64,000 bases of DNA, taken from the IMG/VR virus record IMGVR_UViG_3300031933_000215, positions 1 through 64,000 of that record; one strand, 5' to 3'. Of this stretch, positions 9,189-18,587 are shown piece after piece. Under the pieces are notes generated by a model. That model was not told where the DNA came from and did not search any database. It saw only the letters and a list, made by a program, of their open reading frames with translations. Position numbers and translations under genes: made by a program. How positions within the stretch are numbered: position 1 is the stretch's first letter; each line of letters begins with the position of its first letter. This stretch comes from a virus.

Positions 9189-9197
9189 AAACTTTCC

Positions 9198-11864
9198 TCA
9201 TCGTGCGACAGTGACGAACGCGGAAACGTCCGGGCGGTGCCGCAAATAGTGGTTCAAGATGCGAACGTAGAAGTTGTATTGGTAAAGGTCCAATTCAACC
9301 GGTTCAGTGAACCAATGTGGGTATACCTCGATGTGCACGTCATCGTAGTCAGTATTACAAGGGTCGTGGGGAAGTAACCACTCATAAGCCTGACACCAAA
9401 CACGTATGTCTTCCTCGCTGTACTGATCCTTAATGCCCTCCGGGTAGAGAACACCGTTGAGCAGATCGTGCAGTACCTTATTAGCAAACGGGGAAAACAC
9501 CCGGTATTGGGTTACGATGAAATCGGGGTGGTCCGGATGTGGGTGCGGGAGTTTTTCCGTCAGGTAGTCACTCACTCCTTTTTCCAACAGGTCGTCCGCT
9601 TCCCTGGCCTTGAGGTCATTGTCGTACACCTCCCGGAAAACAACCGGTGGGGTCTGAATCTGATACGGCGCACCATTGTCAGCGTTCTCAATCACCACGT
9701 TGGAATTGTCTTCCGCAAACTCCAGCTCGTCGGGATGGTGATACCGACCACCTGAGATCACTCGGCGAACTTTACGCTCATGAATGTTGTACCGATGGTT
9801 GTTAGACAGGACTCCGTATTGAATGAACCCGAAGTCATCCACCGGCAGGCGGTGCAGATCGGGTTGACAGAACCCGTAACACCGGACCAAGATCCGCTGC
9901 ACGTCAACGTCGAGGTACTCGTAGTTGTTCAACACAACCCGAGGCCAGTCCACTGTGTAGTCCAACCCCTCGATTAATGACCGACCGTTCAGGAATATGT
10001 CTAGCTGTCCATAAGGAATGGTCAATTCCGTATCACCACGAACACCCTGATGGGTCTCTTCCGCCATTATCGAGAAACTGAAATGGCCAGCGTGTCGGTT
10101 GATTTGAATTTCTCGACAGTAAAACGCGTCGTCAATGCGTACCGCACCGTAAATACCACCGTTGGTGTTATGCCAGTGCCAGATAGAGTCACCGTCGGTG
10201 TGTTCAAGGTAGCCATACTCATCTAGGGCGGGGTCATCAGTGATGTCCAACCATTGGTCCTGCGGTATTCCACGCCACATTGGTGTAACATACACACGGA
10301 AGTTATGCCCTTCCGGAATCACCACCGGCACGGTGCCGTACACCGTGTTTGGCGACTTACTACCGTAACCGGTGAGGGCCTCAACCATCTTACAGTTCGG
10401 GTTTCGCACTGGGTAATAAAACCCATTTGGGTGATAGTACCAACCCAGCAACACGCCGTTGTCGTCGTACTCAAACACCGTGGTGTTTTCACTGTGCTCG
10501 TACGCCAGTTCAGCGTACGGGACGCCGTTCCGGTCCTTGACCAGTGATGGGGTGTTTGCCAGAATGGTCGCTGCCGCATGGTACCCATAAACCGAACCCA
10601 TTAACTCCTGCTGTTCCTTTTTGGCAGCTCGATCTTGGGTCGGGTCATTATAGCTGATCGGATGAATGACGTATGGGTCGGCCGACATCGTCAGGACGTA
10701 CGGACTCTGTTCTAGGTTGGTGGCGTGCCACAGAGGCAGGCTGGCTTCGGTGCCAACCATGGCGTCCACAATCTTTCGACTGGGGAGTCGATACAACTCC
10801 TGAATGCGGTTGGCTTCCGGAACCAGAGGTCGTTCGTAACCCGAATGGCGAATAAACACCTGAAGGCGTTTACCCATGGGGGTGGACCATTTGGTGCTGG
10901 GCCAACGTTCTGAGTTTTCCAGATGACGCGGGTCTTCGGGATTTGCCATGACAGCGTTGGTCACGCGATCGGCAGGCACGCTGTAATCCTTATGCGTCAC
11001 CATCCGAAGCCAATCTTCCTCGTTGCGGTGATACCCAATCCCAACAAAGCGGTCTTGAATGGTTCGATTGACGATAAAGATGTCAACGTCATCCAAGTAT
11101 TCAATTTGCTGGACGCTCGGGTCGTCATAATGAAGTAGGTATTTACGAACGGCATCCAACTCGGAATAAAACGCAGGAAGATCATCGACCTCGAATTCTA
11201 CCATACGTTTGATGGAGCCATCCAGTACGTACTCCAGCGTGTCTCCAATCTGAGCCGTGGTCAACGAAAGGTTATGAACGAACCGACCGTTAACAAAATA
11301 GTAAGGGAACCCACCGTGTTCTTCAACCAGCAAACGAATCTCACGTTGGATGAGCAGTATGTCGTCCTCAGTAGTGGCGGTAATGCCATTGCAAAAGATG
11401 TGACGATTCCCTACCGACCGATCGCTGTTAAAGTAGGCATTGCTGTAAACCCGAAGGTAGAGGTCGGAGTCTTCCAAATCGTTTATGCGATCGTTGACCG
11501 GAACCGCCACAATCAGGTTTTTGTTTGACGTCAGTCGGATGTAGCTGTTGTAACGCGGGAACTGCACACCGTTGGCGGTATAGAGTTCGTTGTATAAAAG
11601 CTCACTCTCCGCCAGTTTGGCAAAGTTCATCCACGTTCTGGTTTTTAAAGGAAGACCCAGCCGTTTCGGGATAGCCTTGCCTATCTGGTAGACGTGGTAA
11701 TACACGTCCTTTGTGGGTAGTTCCAGCTGTTCGTAAAACAACCGGATATTGTCCCGCGATCCGTAACGTGGGGTAAGACGCGCAAGCCGATACACAAACT
11801 GTCGATCCTGCGCTGGATTACACCACACGTTAGCAATCGCGTGTCGCAGCAATTGCGCGTTCAT
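9198..11864 (-). CDS. Large probable virion structural protein (phiKZ gp26-28 region)
   Basis: 888 aa, no catalytic motif visible. Short beta-like segments rich in Tyr, Asn and Pro fill most of the length, with only brief helices, typical of baseplate or fibre-like proteins. The ATG (11862-11864) is preceded by GGAAGG. It lies 12 bases from the upstream and 9 bases from the downstream gene, so the three minus-strand genes form one operon next to the tail sheath. Baseplate or tail function is an inference from this neighbourhood. Confidence 0.7.
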   Translation of the reverse strand: MNAQLLRHAIANVWCNPAQDRQFVYRLARLTPRYGSRDNIRLFYEQLELPTKDVYYHVYQIGKAIPKRLGLPLKTRTWMNFAKLAESELLYNELYTANGVQFPRYNSYIRLTSNKNLIVAVPVNDRINDLEDSDLYLRVYSNAYFNSDRSVGNRHIFCNGITATTEDDILLIQREIRLLVEEHGGFPYYFVNGRFVHNLSLTTAQIGDTLEYVLDGSIKRMVEFEVDDLPAFYSELDAVRKYLLHYDDPSVQQIEYLDDVDIFIVNRTIQDRFVGIGYHRNEEDWLRMVTHKDYSVPADRVTNAVMANPEDPRHLENSERWPSTKWSTPMGKRLQVFIRHSGYERPLVPEANRIQELYRLPSRKIVDAMVGTEASLPLWHATNLEQSPYVLTMSADPYVIHPISYNDPTQDRAAKKEQQELMGSVYGYHAAATILANTPSLVKDRNGVPYAELAYEHSENTTVFEYDDNGVLLGWYYHPNGFYYPVRNPNCKMVEALTGYGSKSPNTVYGTVPVVIPEGHNFRVYVTPMWRGIPQDQWLDITDDPALDEYGYLEHTDGDSIWHWHNTNGGIYGAVRIDDAFYCREIQINRHAGHFSFSIMAEETHQGVRGDTELTIPYGQLDIFLNGRSLIEGLDYTVDWPRVVLNNYEYLDVDVQRILVRCYGFCQPDLHRLPVDDFGFIQYGVLSNNHRYNIHERKVRRVISGGRYHHPDELEFAEDNSNVVIENADNGAPYQIQTPPVVFREVYDNDLKAREADDLLEKGVSDYLTEKLPHPHPDHPDFIVTQYRVFSPFANKVLHDLLNGVLYPEGIKDQYSEEDIRVWCQAYEWLLPHDPCNTDYDDVHIEVYPHWFTEPVELDLYQYNFYVRILNHYLRHRPDVSAFVTVAR

Positions 11865-11876
11865 TATCCACCTTCC

Positions 11877-12797
11877 TTAAACAAAGCGGGATTGAATGCT
11901 CCGGAACATCTGATCGGCGAACCGGGACAACTCGTGGGGGCGTCCAGTGGTTTCCACTCGACGGGACAAAACTGTTTTCCGGTACGAACGTTCGCCGGCG
12001 GCTGAATACACCATCGCTACAAACGTTGGCATGTGTTCCAAAGCAACGCCCACGTGTTCACGTGCATTGACCCCAATCCAGCTGTTAGCAACCAGTGTGT
12101 AGAGGTCGATGAACTTCAGTTGACTCAGACCCACCGTACCGCTGCACTGACGAATAGCGGTGGCGAATGCGTCTGCATCGTTCAATGGACCTAACTGATC
12201 AGCCACCTCCAAAATGATGTGTGTGGGTACCGATGTGACCCGAGCAATTTGTGGGGCAAGACGGTGGCGATCCGCTTCAGACAACTCGTTACCATCCAAC
12301 AGTTGGGTGTGGTAATAGTACGCCGCGACGATCGAAACCCGCGCTTGGTATTCCAGTGCCAGACCAAACCGCTGAGCCAGAGCCAGGGTAATCCAGCGAA
12401 TGAATGTCTTGATCGGGATGTCGCCCAGACGCTGGAAGAAGGTACTGCCTTCGGTAGCCAGGATTTGGGTGAGGATCAGACGCATGCATTGGAAACTGTA
12501 ATCGTTGGAAGCTACAAGACGGTATGAGTCATTACGCCGATTCCAGCTCATGTATGGTCGTCCGTCAATTACCCATTTGGGTTTGGACTGGGTTCCAATG
12601 TTGACGAACTGCGTGAACCCGGGGACGTCATTGTAATCGTCGGTCGGGGGAATAAAGAACGCATCCCGGATTTGATTACCAGCTGGAGTGGTCAATGCAG
12701 GGAGTGGGTTTTCGATATCGGCCCGCTTCAATGCGTTCGTAATACGATCGACCTTATAGGCTTTCGTAATGGTCGTGTAGTAGGGATCTATCACCAT
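11877..12797 (-). CDS. Probable virion protein next to the tail sheath
   Basis: 306 aa from the ATG at 12795-12797, chosen because AGGAG stands 8 bases upstream; a longer in-frame reading upstream lacks such a site. The sequence is mixed alpha/beta with several Arg-rich segments (RRNDSYR and a C-terminal RSIQSRF). No family is recognised. It is the first gene of the three-gene minus-strand set that ends before terL, facing the divergent tail sheath gene. Virion association is inferred from this position. Confidence 0.68.
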   Translation of the reverse strand: MVIDPYYTTITKAYKVDRITNALKRADIENPLPALTTPAGNQIRDAFFIPPTDDYNDVPGFTQFVNIGTQSKPKWVIDGRPYMSWNRRNDSYRLVASNDYSFQCMRLILTQILATEGSTFFQRLGDIPIKTFIRWITLALAQRFGLALEYQARVSIVAAYYYHTQLLDGNELSEADRHRLAPQIARVTSVPTHIILEVADQLGPLNDADAFATAIRQCSGTVGLSQLKFIDLYTLVANSWIGVNAREHVGVALEHMPTFVAMVYSAAGERSYRKTVLSRRVETTGRPHELSRFADQMFRSIQSRFV

Positions 12798-12839
12798 GAT
12801 CAGGCTCCTGACAGACATTGTGAAAAAATACTGAGTCTC

Positions 12840-12847
12840 TATATCTA
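12840..12847 (+). promoter_or_regulatory. Putative promoter motif upstream of the tail sheath
   Basis: TATATCTA in the context GAGTCTC-TATATCTAGG lies about 90 bases before the sheath start, in the divergent gap. It is a looser match to the AT-rich motif family of this window. A late promoter would be expected here, so the call is tentative. Confidence 0.35.
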
Positions 12848-12937
12848 GGATATTAGACCAATATCTATGAATTGACTCAGATTCATGCTCATAACATCGG
12901 TATCCAGACTCCACAGCGCTAATTGGAGAATACAACT

Positions 12938-15025
12938 ATGGCTAGTCTAACTAATGCCGCACCGAAGTTTATCTTCGAAGGCATCAATGATCAGTCTCGT
13001 GGCACCATGGTCCGCGAGCCTGAGACGTACCCGCAGCATATGCCCTTGCTGCGGCTGTTCACTGAAACCGGTCCGACAACAACCACTCTGGTAAACTCCT
13101 CCAGTGGTTCGTTCAACGACATCTTCGGCAGCAAGAGTCTTGCTCGTCGGGGCAAATATTTCAACACTCAATCTCTGCTGGCGGAAACCCTGCTGGCGGA
13201 AGGCAACGGGTTCTTTGTTAAGCGTCTGCGTCCGGAAGATGCACCGAACCCCGCCCGCATCATCGTCGCCATCGACATTGTTGAAGACGACATCCCTCGG
13301 GTTTCCACCCGTCTGTCCGGTTTTGATTACCCGGACCTGGTGGACGAGAACGTCAATGTTGACGAAAACGGCAACGTTGAAACCGTCAATGGTCTGCGTG
13401 GCAAACTGGTTCTGATCAAAGACAACGAGTCTTCGGTTGGTACTCAAAAGCCGGGTCCTGGTACCTTTGTTTCTGAGCGTGATGGTACCCAATCCACCCT
13501 GTACCCGCTGTTTGAGCTGCCCGCCAGCTTCTTCGGTGAGCCGGGCAACCACCTGGGTTTCCGGATGTGGGCTCCGACCACTCAAGACCCCAACCCGTTC
13601 GACGAGCAAACCACTGAGCAGTTCAAGACCCGGATGTACCGGGCACAGTTTATGCAGCGTCACGATGCCGGTAGTACACCGGTAGTTATCCCCACCGTTA
13701 CCGGTGAGAGCTACGTCGACCTGTGCTTCACTCCGGATGCTTACAGCGAATCTACCGACAAGGAGTATTACGCTGAGAAAGTCCTGACTCAAGCCTACGA
13801 AGACGACGGCATTGACTCCGGTGAACCTCCGGTTTATTCACCGTTCGAGAAGATCCACGTCTATCAGGAAAACTTCGACCTGGTTCAGACCATGGTTTAC
13901 GAAGCCGAGCTGCGCGTGAACCCGTCTGCAGTAACGCACCTGGCCGCGCCTGGTCAAGTCGATCTGTTCTCCGCCGTTGACATCGACGGTGACCCACTGC
14001 ACAGTCTGCTGCTGGAAGGCCCGCTGGACGGTGGTGTTGAAATCGGTAAAGAAGCCACTGTGTTTGCTTCTGGTGGCGGTGACGGTACCACAGATCTGGC
14101 GATGTATGAAACGCTGGTGAACCGTGAGAACCGGAACTTCGGTGAGCTGGGTGACGAATACGAAAACCTGCCGCTGTATCCGTTCTCGGTTGTGTACGAC
14201 ACCGGCCTGTCCATGGAAGGTAAGTACGAAATGATGACCGTGTTAGGTCGTCGTCAGGACGTACGTTGCATCTTCACCACGTATGTGGAAGCCGAAGAGC
14301 GTCTGCCGACCAAGTCCGAAGAACTGTCTCGGACTCAGGCCCTGATGGCACGCCTGCGGGCCTACCCGGAATCCACCCTGCATGGCACTGCGGTGTGCCG
14401 GGCGGAGATCATTCAGCAAACCGGTTTCCTGGCGGGTGGTGGTTACAACAAACCCGTACCGCTGGTGATCGATTACGCTCAGCGTTGGGCACAAATGGCC
14501 GGTGCTGGCTCTGGCAACATGCGTGAAGGCAAAGACATCGACGTTAGCCCGAACAACCGGGTACGGGCGGTAAAGGACCTGAACGTTAAGTTCTTCAACC
14601 AGCGCATGCAGTCGGACCTGTGGACCAACGGTGCCACGTACACCCTGTCCTACGATCGTCGCAGTCAGTTCTACCCGGCTCTGCACTCCGTGTACAACGA
14701 CGACACTTCTGTACTGATCTCACCGATCACCGTCAGCATCTGCTGTGACGTGATTCGTCTGATCCGTCGAGTGCACGCCGAGTTGTCCGGCAATGCCAAG
14801 CTGACCAAAGAACAGTTCATTGAGCGTTGTGACTCGCTGGTACTGGAAATGGTCGATGGTCGTTATAACGATCGTGTGGTGGTGGTTCCCAAGACCTACT
14901 ACACCGAGAATGACGACAAGCGTGGTTTCAGCTGGCACTGTAAAGCCACCGTGTACGCGAACAACCCGCGCACTGTCATGATCTTCGATCTGGAAACTCG
15001 CCGCATGGAGGACCTGGCGCAGTAA
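12938..15025 (+). CDS. Contractile tail sheath protein
   Basis: 695 aa from the ATG at 12938 (GGAG 9 bases upstream; a TTG at 12923 is in frame but poorer). The length equals that I recall for phiKZ gp29, the tail sheath. The C-terminal part has the sheath-like pattern YYTENDDKRGFSWHCKATVYANNP, here split for brevity as YYTENDDKRGFSW and KATVYANNPR, which resembles the conserved subunit core of contractile sheaths. The codon use is strongly biased towards CTG and GGT, as expected for a very abundant virion protein. The tail tube gene follows after 38 bases. Confidence 0.85.
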   Translation: MASLTNAAPKFIFEGINDQSRGTMVREPETYPQHMPLLRLFTETGPTTTTLVNSSSGSFNDIFGSKSLARRGKYFNTQSLLAETLLAEGNGFFVKRLRPEDAPNPARIIVAIDIVEDDIPRVSTRLSGFDYPDLVDENVNVDENGNVETVNGLRGKLVLIKDNESSVGTQKPGPGTFVSERDGTQSTLYPLFELPASFFGEPGNHLGFRMWAPTTQDPNPFDEQTTEQFKTRMYRAQFMQRHDAGSTPVVIPTVTGESYVDLCFTPDAYSESTDKEYYAEKVLTQAYEDDGIDSGEPPVYSPFEKIHVYQENFDLVQTMVYEAELRVNPSAVTHLAAPGQVDLFSAVDIDGDPLHSLLLEGPLDGGVEIGKEATVFASGGGDGTTDLAMYETLVNRENRNFGELGDEYENLPLYPFSVVYDTGLSMEGKYEMMTVLGRRQDVRCIFTTYVEAEERLPTKSEELSRTQALMARLRAYPESTLHGTAVCRAEIIQQTGFLAGGGYNKPVPLVIDYAQRWAQMAGAGSGNMREGKDIDVSPNNRVRAVKDLNVKFFNQRMQSDLWTNGATYTLSYDRRSQFYPALHSVYNDDTSVLISPITVSICCDVIRLIRRVHAELSGNAKLTKEQFIERCDSLVLEMVDGRYNDRVVVVPKTYYTENDDKRGFSWHCKATVYANNPRTVMIFDLETRRMEDLAQ

Positions 15026-15063
15026 GCGCCGGGTTCGCCCCATAGCTAACAGAGGAATTGCAA

Positions 15064-15927
15064 ATGTCACGCTATCAAAACCCTTTCATTGGTAATCGCG
15101 CCTATGGATTGGGACAGGCGGCTAACACGGTCGATATCTCACAGGCCGGTACCAAACAGTTCGCTCCCAACCTGGCCAACCTGGCGGCCAACACGCCGTA
15201 CGTTCGCCGTAACGTCGTGCCTTTTCTGATTGAGGCACCGCGTTTCTTCCAGTACACCAGCAACCCGGAACTTTATGTACGCTGTCTGAAGGCGTTCATT
15301 GAGAACCACACCCGCACCATCGACGGTCTGAACCAGCAGTTGACGGTTGACACCGCCGAAGCACCGGTGGGCGGTTCTGGTGAGCGGATTCAAACCGCTA
15401 CCAACGTTACCCGTGCGGTCAGCAACCCGACTCACGGTTGTTGGGAACTGCAAGGTCGTGCGATCTCCAAGTTCATCAAGTGGTGGATTCAGTACGGTAT
15501 CGGTGACGAGAACACCAAGGTACCGCTGATCGTTGCCGACGGCAACATCGCTGCTGAGAACTACGACGCCACCTTCTACGGCGCCACCATCCTGTACATC
15601 GAGCCCGACCCTACGTTCACCGACGTGGTCAGTGCTTGGCTGTCCACCAACATGTTCCCGACCGCCACGCCGGTATGGGAAGGTTCCAAAGACGCCAGCC
15701 AGCTGGGTCAGAACCTGGACATCAACGTGGAATTCACAGCCACCACCGATGTGTCTGTTGGTACTCAACTGTTTGCTCGCGACATCCTGCAGAGCCTGAA
15801 CATTGGCGGTATGAACCCCAATGAGAACCCGCTCTGGCTGGAAAACATCGCAGCCGACATCAAGGCCGCCGACAACGGTGTGGAAGGTCAGCTGGAGAAA
15901 GGTGCTTCCGAGCGCATCAGCTACTAA
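15064..15927 (+). CDS. Tail tube protein
   Basis: 287 aa from the ATG at 15064, with AGAGGA upstream. It directly follows the sheath gene, and sheath-tube order is near universal in contractile-tailed phages; phiKZ gp30 is the equivalent. The sequence is rich in beta-strand segments (FEFTA-type alternation, for example [13 protein letters not shown]) and shares the sheath's high-expression codon bias. A strong terminator follows the stop. The assignment rests on position, size and composition, since no short signature exists for tube proteins. Confidence 0.75.
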   Translation: MSRYQNPFIGNRAYGLGQAANTVDISQAGTKQFAPNLANLAANTPYVRRNVVPFLIEAPRFFQYTSNPELYVRCLKAFIENHTRTIDGLNQQLTVDTAEAPVGGSGERIQTATNVTRAVSNPTHGCWELQGRAISKFIKWWIQYGIGDENTKVPLIVADGNIAAENYDATFYGATILYIEPDPTFTDVVSAWLSTNMFPTATPVWEGSKDASQLGQNLDINVEFTATTDVSVGTQLFARDILQSLNIGGMNPNENPLWLENIAADIKAADNGVEGQLEKGASERISY

Positions 15928-15942
15928 CCATCGGCATAGACT

Positions 15943-15968
15943 TGGGGTCTCTTCGGAGACCCCAGTTT
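15943..15968 (+). terminator. Terminator after the tail tube gene
   Basis: TGGGGTCTC TTCG GAGACCCCA (15943-15951 with 15956-15964) forms a 9-bp stem with a stable UUCG tetraloop, followed by TTTATT. CGGCATA at 15932-15938 lies between the stop codon and the stem. Confidence 0.88.
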
Positions 15969-15993
15969 ATTCGTGAATCAATCGAGGTCCGTT

Positions 15994-16338
15994 ATGCCCA
16001 GTCAACGTGAAATCGAACGTGCGAAAGCTCGGGTGCGGCGCTCCCTGGACCGTGCGCGTGAAAACGGGTTGCTACCGCCACGGAATGCAGATAAGGCGAA
16101 CCCGCCAGCGGAAGATAAGTCGGTCCCTGCAGGTCGCAATGTCAGTGAGTTGAAAAGTCGCCCTAACCCCCCGGTCAACGAAGCCCAAAAGCCCAAGGAA
16201 GAGCAAAAGCAAGAACAGGAGATTCGGGAAGTCAGTTTCGCTAAACATGTCTCAACCCACGTATCCAAACAGAAAAACGGCCTACATGGGCAACTGGAGT
16301 CGGGAGCAAAGAACCGACTGGATTTGAAAAATCGCTAA
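15994..16338 (+). CDS. Small basic, charged protein
   Basis: 114 aa from the ATG at 15994 (GAGG site upstream). It has an Arg/Lys-rich N-terminus (REIERAKARVRRSLDRAR), a Pro/Lys/Glu/Gln-rich middle (KPKEEQKQEQE) and a basic end. Most of it is probably disordered. It follows the tube gene, so it could be a virion accessory or a chaperone-like protein, but nothing in the sequence proves this. Confidence 0.65.
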   Translation: MPSQREIERAKARVRRSLDRARENGLLPPRNADKANPPAEDKSVPAGRNVSELKSRPNPPVNEAQKPKEEQKQEQEIREVSFAKHVSTHVSKQKNGLHGQLESGAKNRLDLKNR

Positions 16339-16387
16339 TCTGTAATGAGAGGGGACATGCCCCACACAGTCTACAAATTCTTAAACC

Positions 16388-16395
16388 TACATCAC
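16388..16395 (+). promoter_or_regulatory. Putative phage promoter motif TACATCAC
   Basis: TACATCAC with the AAACC context just upstream lies about 31 bases before the start at 16426. It is a one-base variant of the TATATCAC motif seen elsewhere in the window. Confidence 0.42.
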
Positions 16396-16425
16396 TCATG
16401 GGATAGTTCAACACAAGGAGTTACA

Positions 16426-16899
16426 ATGCGTCGTTTAATGCGGTTTAATCACAAACGTGGACAAAAACCAAAAGTGGTAATTGTCAAAGGCAACCCCGAC
16501 AAGATGGTGGGGATGGAGAAACTGGCTCAGGCTTACTATCAAGAGATCGCTAACTACCTAGAAGACATGGGGTTTAAAGTGGAGATGGATGATGGTGAAC
16601 CCAAAACCTGTCCGGACATGAACGCAATATTCTGGGTAGCCCATTCCCGTGGGGTTGATCGTGAGCGCTGCGTTCCTCCGACTGAGAAATGGCGTTTTTT
16701 GAAGTTCGGCGATTTGGAAGGGGTCATTCATCCAACGGACGCCCGCTGGCAACGGTCCATCACCAACCACACCACGTCCAAGCAACAACCCCCAAAGGAG
16801 CATTTTGTGTTTACGATCGAACAGCAAGAGGCGATCAACGCGCTTGTACGTAAGCTTTCAAAGCACCCTGATTTTAAGGACCGGTTCGTTGGTCGATAA
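16426..16899 (+). CDS. Uncharacterised phage protein
   Basis: 157 aa from the ATG at 16426, supported by AAGGAG. It begins with a basic segment (MRRLMRFNHKRGQK), then an alpha/beta core with a VVIVKGN strand-turn and a helix YYQEIANYLEDMG. Later WVAHSRGVDR resembles a strand-turn-helix, but I cannot match it to an enzyme family. Its upstream promoter-like motif and downstream terminator suggest a single-gene transcript. Confidence 0.7.
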   Translation: MRRLMRFNHKRGQKPKVVIVKGNPDKMVGMEKLAQAYYQEIANYLEDMGFKVEMDDGEPKTCPDMNAIFWVAHSRGVDRERCVPPTEKWRFLKFGDLEGVIHPTDARWQRSITNHTTSKQQPPKEHFVFTIEQQEAINALVRKLSKHPDFKDRFVGR

Positions 16900-16907
16900 C
16901 GACATAA

Positions 16908-16948
16908 GAGGAGGGATAGTCCCTCCTCGATTTATGTTTTTTTTTTTA
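16908..16948. terminator. Rho-independent terminator between convergent genes
   Basis: GAGGAGGGA TAG TCCCTCCTC (16908-16916 with 16920-16928) is a 9-bp stem followed by TTTATG and a run of eleven T. CGACATA at 16900-16906 directly follows the upstream stop codon. The minus-strand gene ends at 16946, so it is shared. Confidence 0.88.
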
Positions 16949-17860
16949 TTTCACCGACCGATCAATCCAGAGCGTCAGGGCCAACACGATACCGTACATC
17001 TCTGTGGTCAGATCCGCCAGCGGTTCAATGCGATCCGCCGAGAAAACCTTCGCCACCCACTGCCAGACTTTGGCGGCGTAGAGTTGATCTTCGGTTTCGT
17101 TACACTTGATCACGTCCCAGATCCGTTCCGGTTCTTCCTCATCCAACTTATACAACGAATCCCACGCATACCGGTACGCGACTTCGTTGTCGTTGATGTG
17201 AATGCCCAACTTCAACAACAGATCGGAGATCCGAACGATTTCTTCGTGAGTCAGTGCCGGGAGTGTGTCCACATGACGGTTGGGTTTGGCCAGTGATTGT
17301 TTCACACCGACCATGTGGCCACCCAATGGCAACTCCACCGTCATGGTTTTGGGCAACCGCATGTGGGGAATCAGGTGGTTGACTTGCTTGGCGTCGTCAA
17401 CGGTGAACTCGCCTCGCTCTAAGATCTCGATGACTGGAGCGTTGATCCGATCGCAGGCCTTGAGGTCCTCCACCAGTTCGTTGCGGTAATTGGCGATCAC
17501 CGTAAAGGTCTGATTCAACAGATCACGAACCGACTGCACTGTTTGTGCCGGTTGGAGGTATTCGGCAATATCATGCGCATCCACGTACCCTTCGACCAGT
17601 GGTTGTTTGTCCAACCACTGTTTGTTGGTGTAGTAGCTCTGCAGGGCCTGCCTCAGAATGTGAAGACCGGTGCCGTTGACGCTGTCGTTGTCGGACAGAC
17701 GGTTTCGAACCACACGCTTCTTGATCTCGTTCAACCCATCGGCCATGTCTTCCATGCTCAGACCCCAGGTCAATCCCAGAAAGCTCGACAACTGAAACGG
17801 GTGTTCACTGGTGGTGATGGGGAAATTCTCCGTCAACACCTCCCGGATGTCACTGCTCAT
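16946..17860 (-). CDS. Uncharacterised phage protein
   Basis: 304 aa, unrecognised. The ATG at 17858-17860 has AAGGGG 5 bases upstream. The sequence is largely helical and charged, with repeated leucine and valine positions and no obvious catalytic motif. It is transcribed with the HD-domain gene (10-base gap) and with a 407-aa gene further upstream. The last 17 residues end in a hydrophobic helix-like segment (MYGIVLALTLWI), which might be a membrane or packing helix. Confidence 0.68.
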   Translation of the reverse strand: MSSDIREVLTENFPITTSEHPFQLSSFLGLTWGLSMEDMADGLNEIKKRVVRNRLSDNDSVNGTGLHILRQALQSYYTNKQWLDKQPLVEGYVDAHDIAEYLQPAQTVQSVRDLLNQTFTVIANYRNELVEDLKACDRINAPVIEILERGEFTVDDAKQVNHLIPHMRLPKTMTVELPLGGHMVGVKQSLAKPNRHVDTLPALTHEEIVRISDLLLKLGIHINDNEVAYRYAWDSLYKLDEEEPERIWDVIKCNETEDQLYAAKVWQWVAKVFSADRIEPLADLTTEMYGIVLALTLWIDRSVK

Positions 17861-17869
17861 AAAGTCCCC

Positions 17870-18559
17870 TTATTGCACAAGACCGTAAGTGTCTTTGATG
17901 TATCGAATCTGTTCGTCCAAAACAATGGTGCGGGCTTTCTGCCACAGATACCGACCGGGTTCGGTGTACAGGTGAAGGCCATTGACAAACTCCCGCTGTT
18001 TTTCAACAAACGCTTTGGGTTCGATCATGTTGCCGGTCATTACCGCGATTTCTTTGCGCAGCCCACCAACGACATGCGCCACCCCAACCGTACTGAAACT
18101 GTATAACACATCCGCATCGCGAATGCAGCGTTCCAATTCGGTGGTGGGGGTGTGGATGAACGGAAATTCAGTCACCCGAATGAGCGCTTCAACTTCGTCG
18201 AAGTCGATGCCACGGTCACGGGTCTTTTGACCCAGTCCGGTCTCAGCAAACCAACGTAGACCAGCGATTGCCCGGTCAATGTTTTCCCGATCAGACAGTT
18301 TTCCGCCACTGTGATCGAAATCGTGAAACAGACACGCCAGTACCAACGCCACCTCGGGTTTACGCCCCACATACAGGTTAGAGGTCAACAACAACTGGTC
18401 TGCAATTCGGGCCATGTGATACAGATGCGTGTTGTTGTGGTACGGCAGATCGCCGGAGGGATTATTGGCTTGGACCCATTCCCACACGGGAAGGAGTTTC
18501 AATACCTTCAGACGAAAACGAAACAGTGTGTCTTGAACAACGAGATCAATATTCGGCAC
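17870..18559 (-). CDS. HD-domain phosphohydrolase
   Basis: 229 aa. The metal-binding HD signature is intact: PYHNNTHLYHM (H41, H45), then LACLFHDFDHSGG with HD at 79-80, then RDADVLYSF with a further Asp near 150. The H-N-x(2)-H and HDxxH arrangement is close to cyclic-nucleotide phosphodiesterases, although the following Asn of that signature is missing. Known HD enzymes hydrolyse phosphomonoesters or diesters of nucleotides, ppGpp, dNTPs or cyclic nucleotides. The start is probably GTG at 18559, with a GAGGG site about 10 bases upstream. It lies in a minus-strand operon. The substrate is unknown. Confidence 0.85.
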   Translation of the reverse strand: MPNIDLVVQDTLFRFRLKVLKLLPVWEWVQANNPSGDLPYHNNTHLYHMARIADQLLLTSNLYVGRKPEVALVLACLFHDFDHSGGKLSDRENIDRAIAGLRWFAETGLGQKTRDRGIDFDEVEALIRVTEFPFIHTPTTELERCIRDADVLYSFSTVGVAHVVGGLRKEIAVMTGNMIEPKAFVEKQREFVNGLHLYTEPGRYLWQKARTIVLDEQIRYIKDTYGLVQ

Positions 18560-18587
18560 AAGTGACAGGCCCTCTTTGGTTATTGTG

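Noticed and set aside
12947-13792. Minus-strand open frame of 281 codons opposite the tail sheath
   Set aside because: It is a shadow of the highly biased sheath gene and has no start signal.
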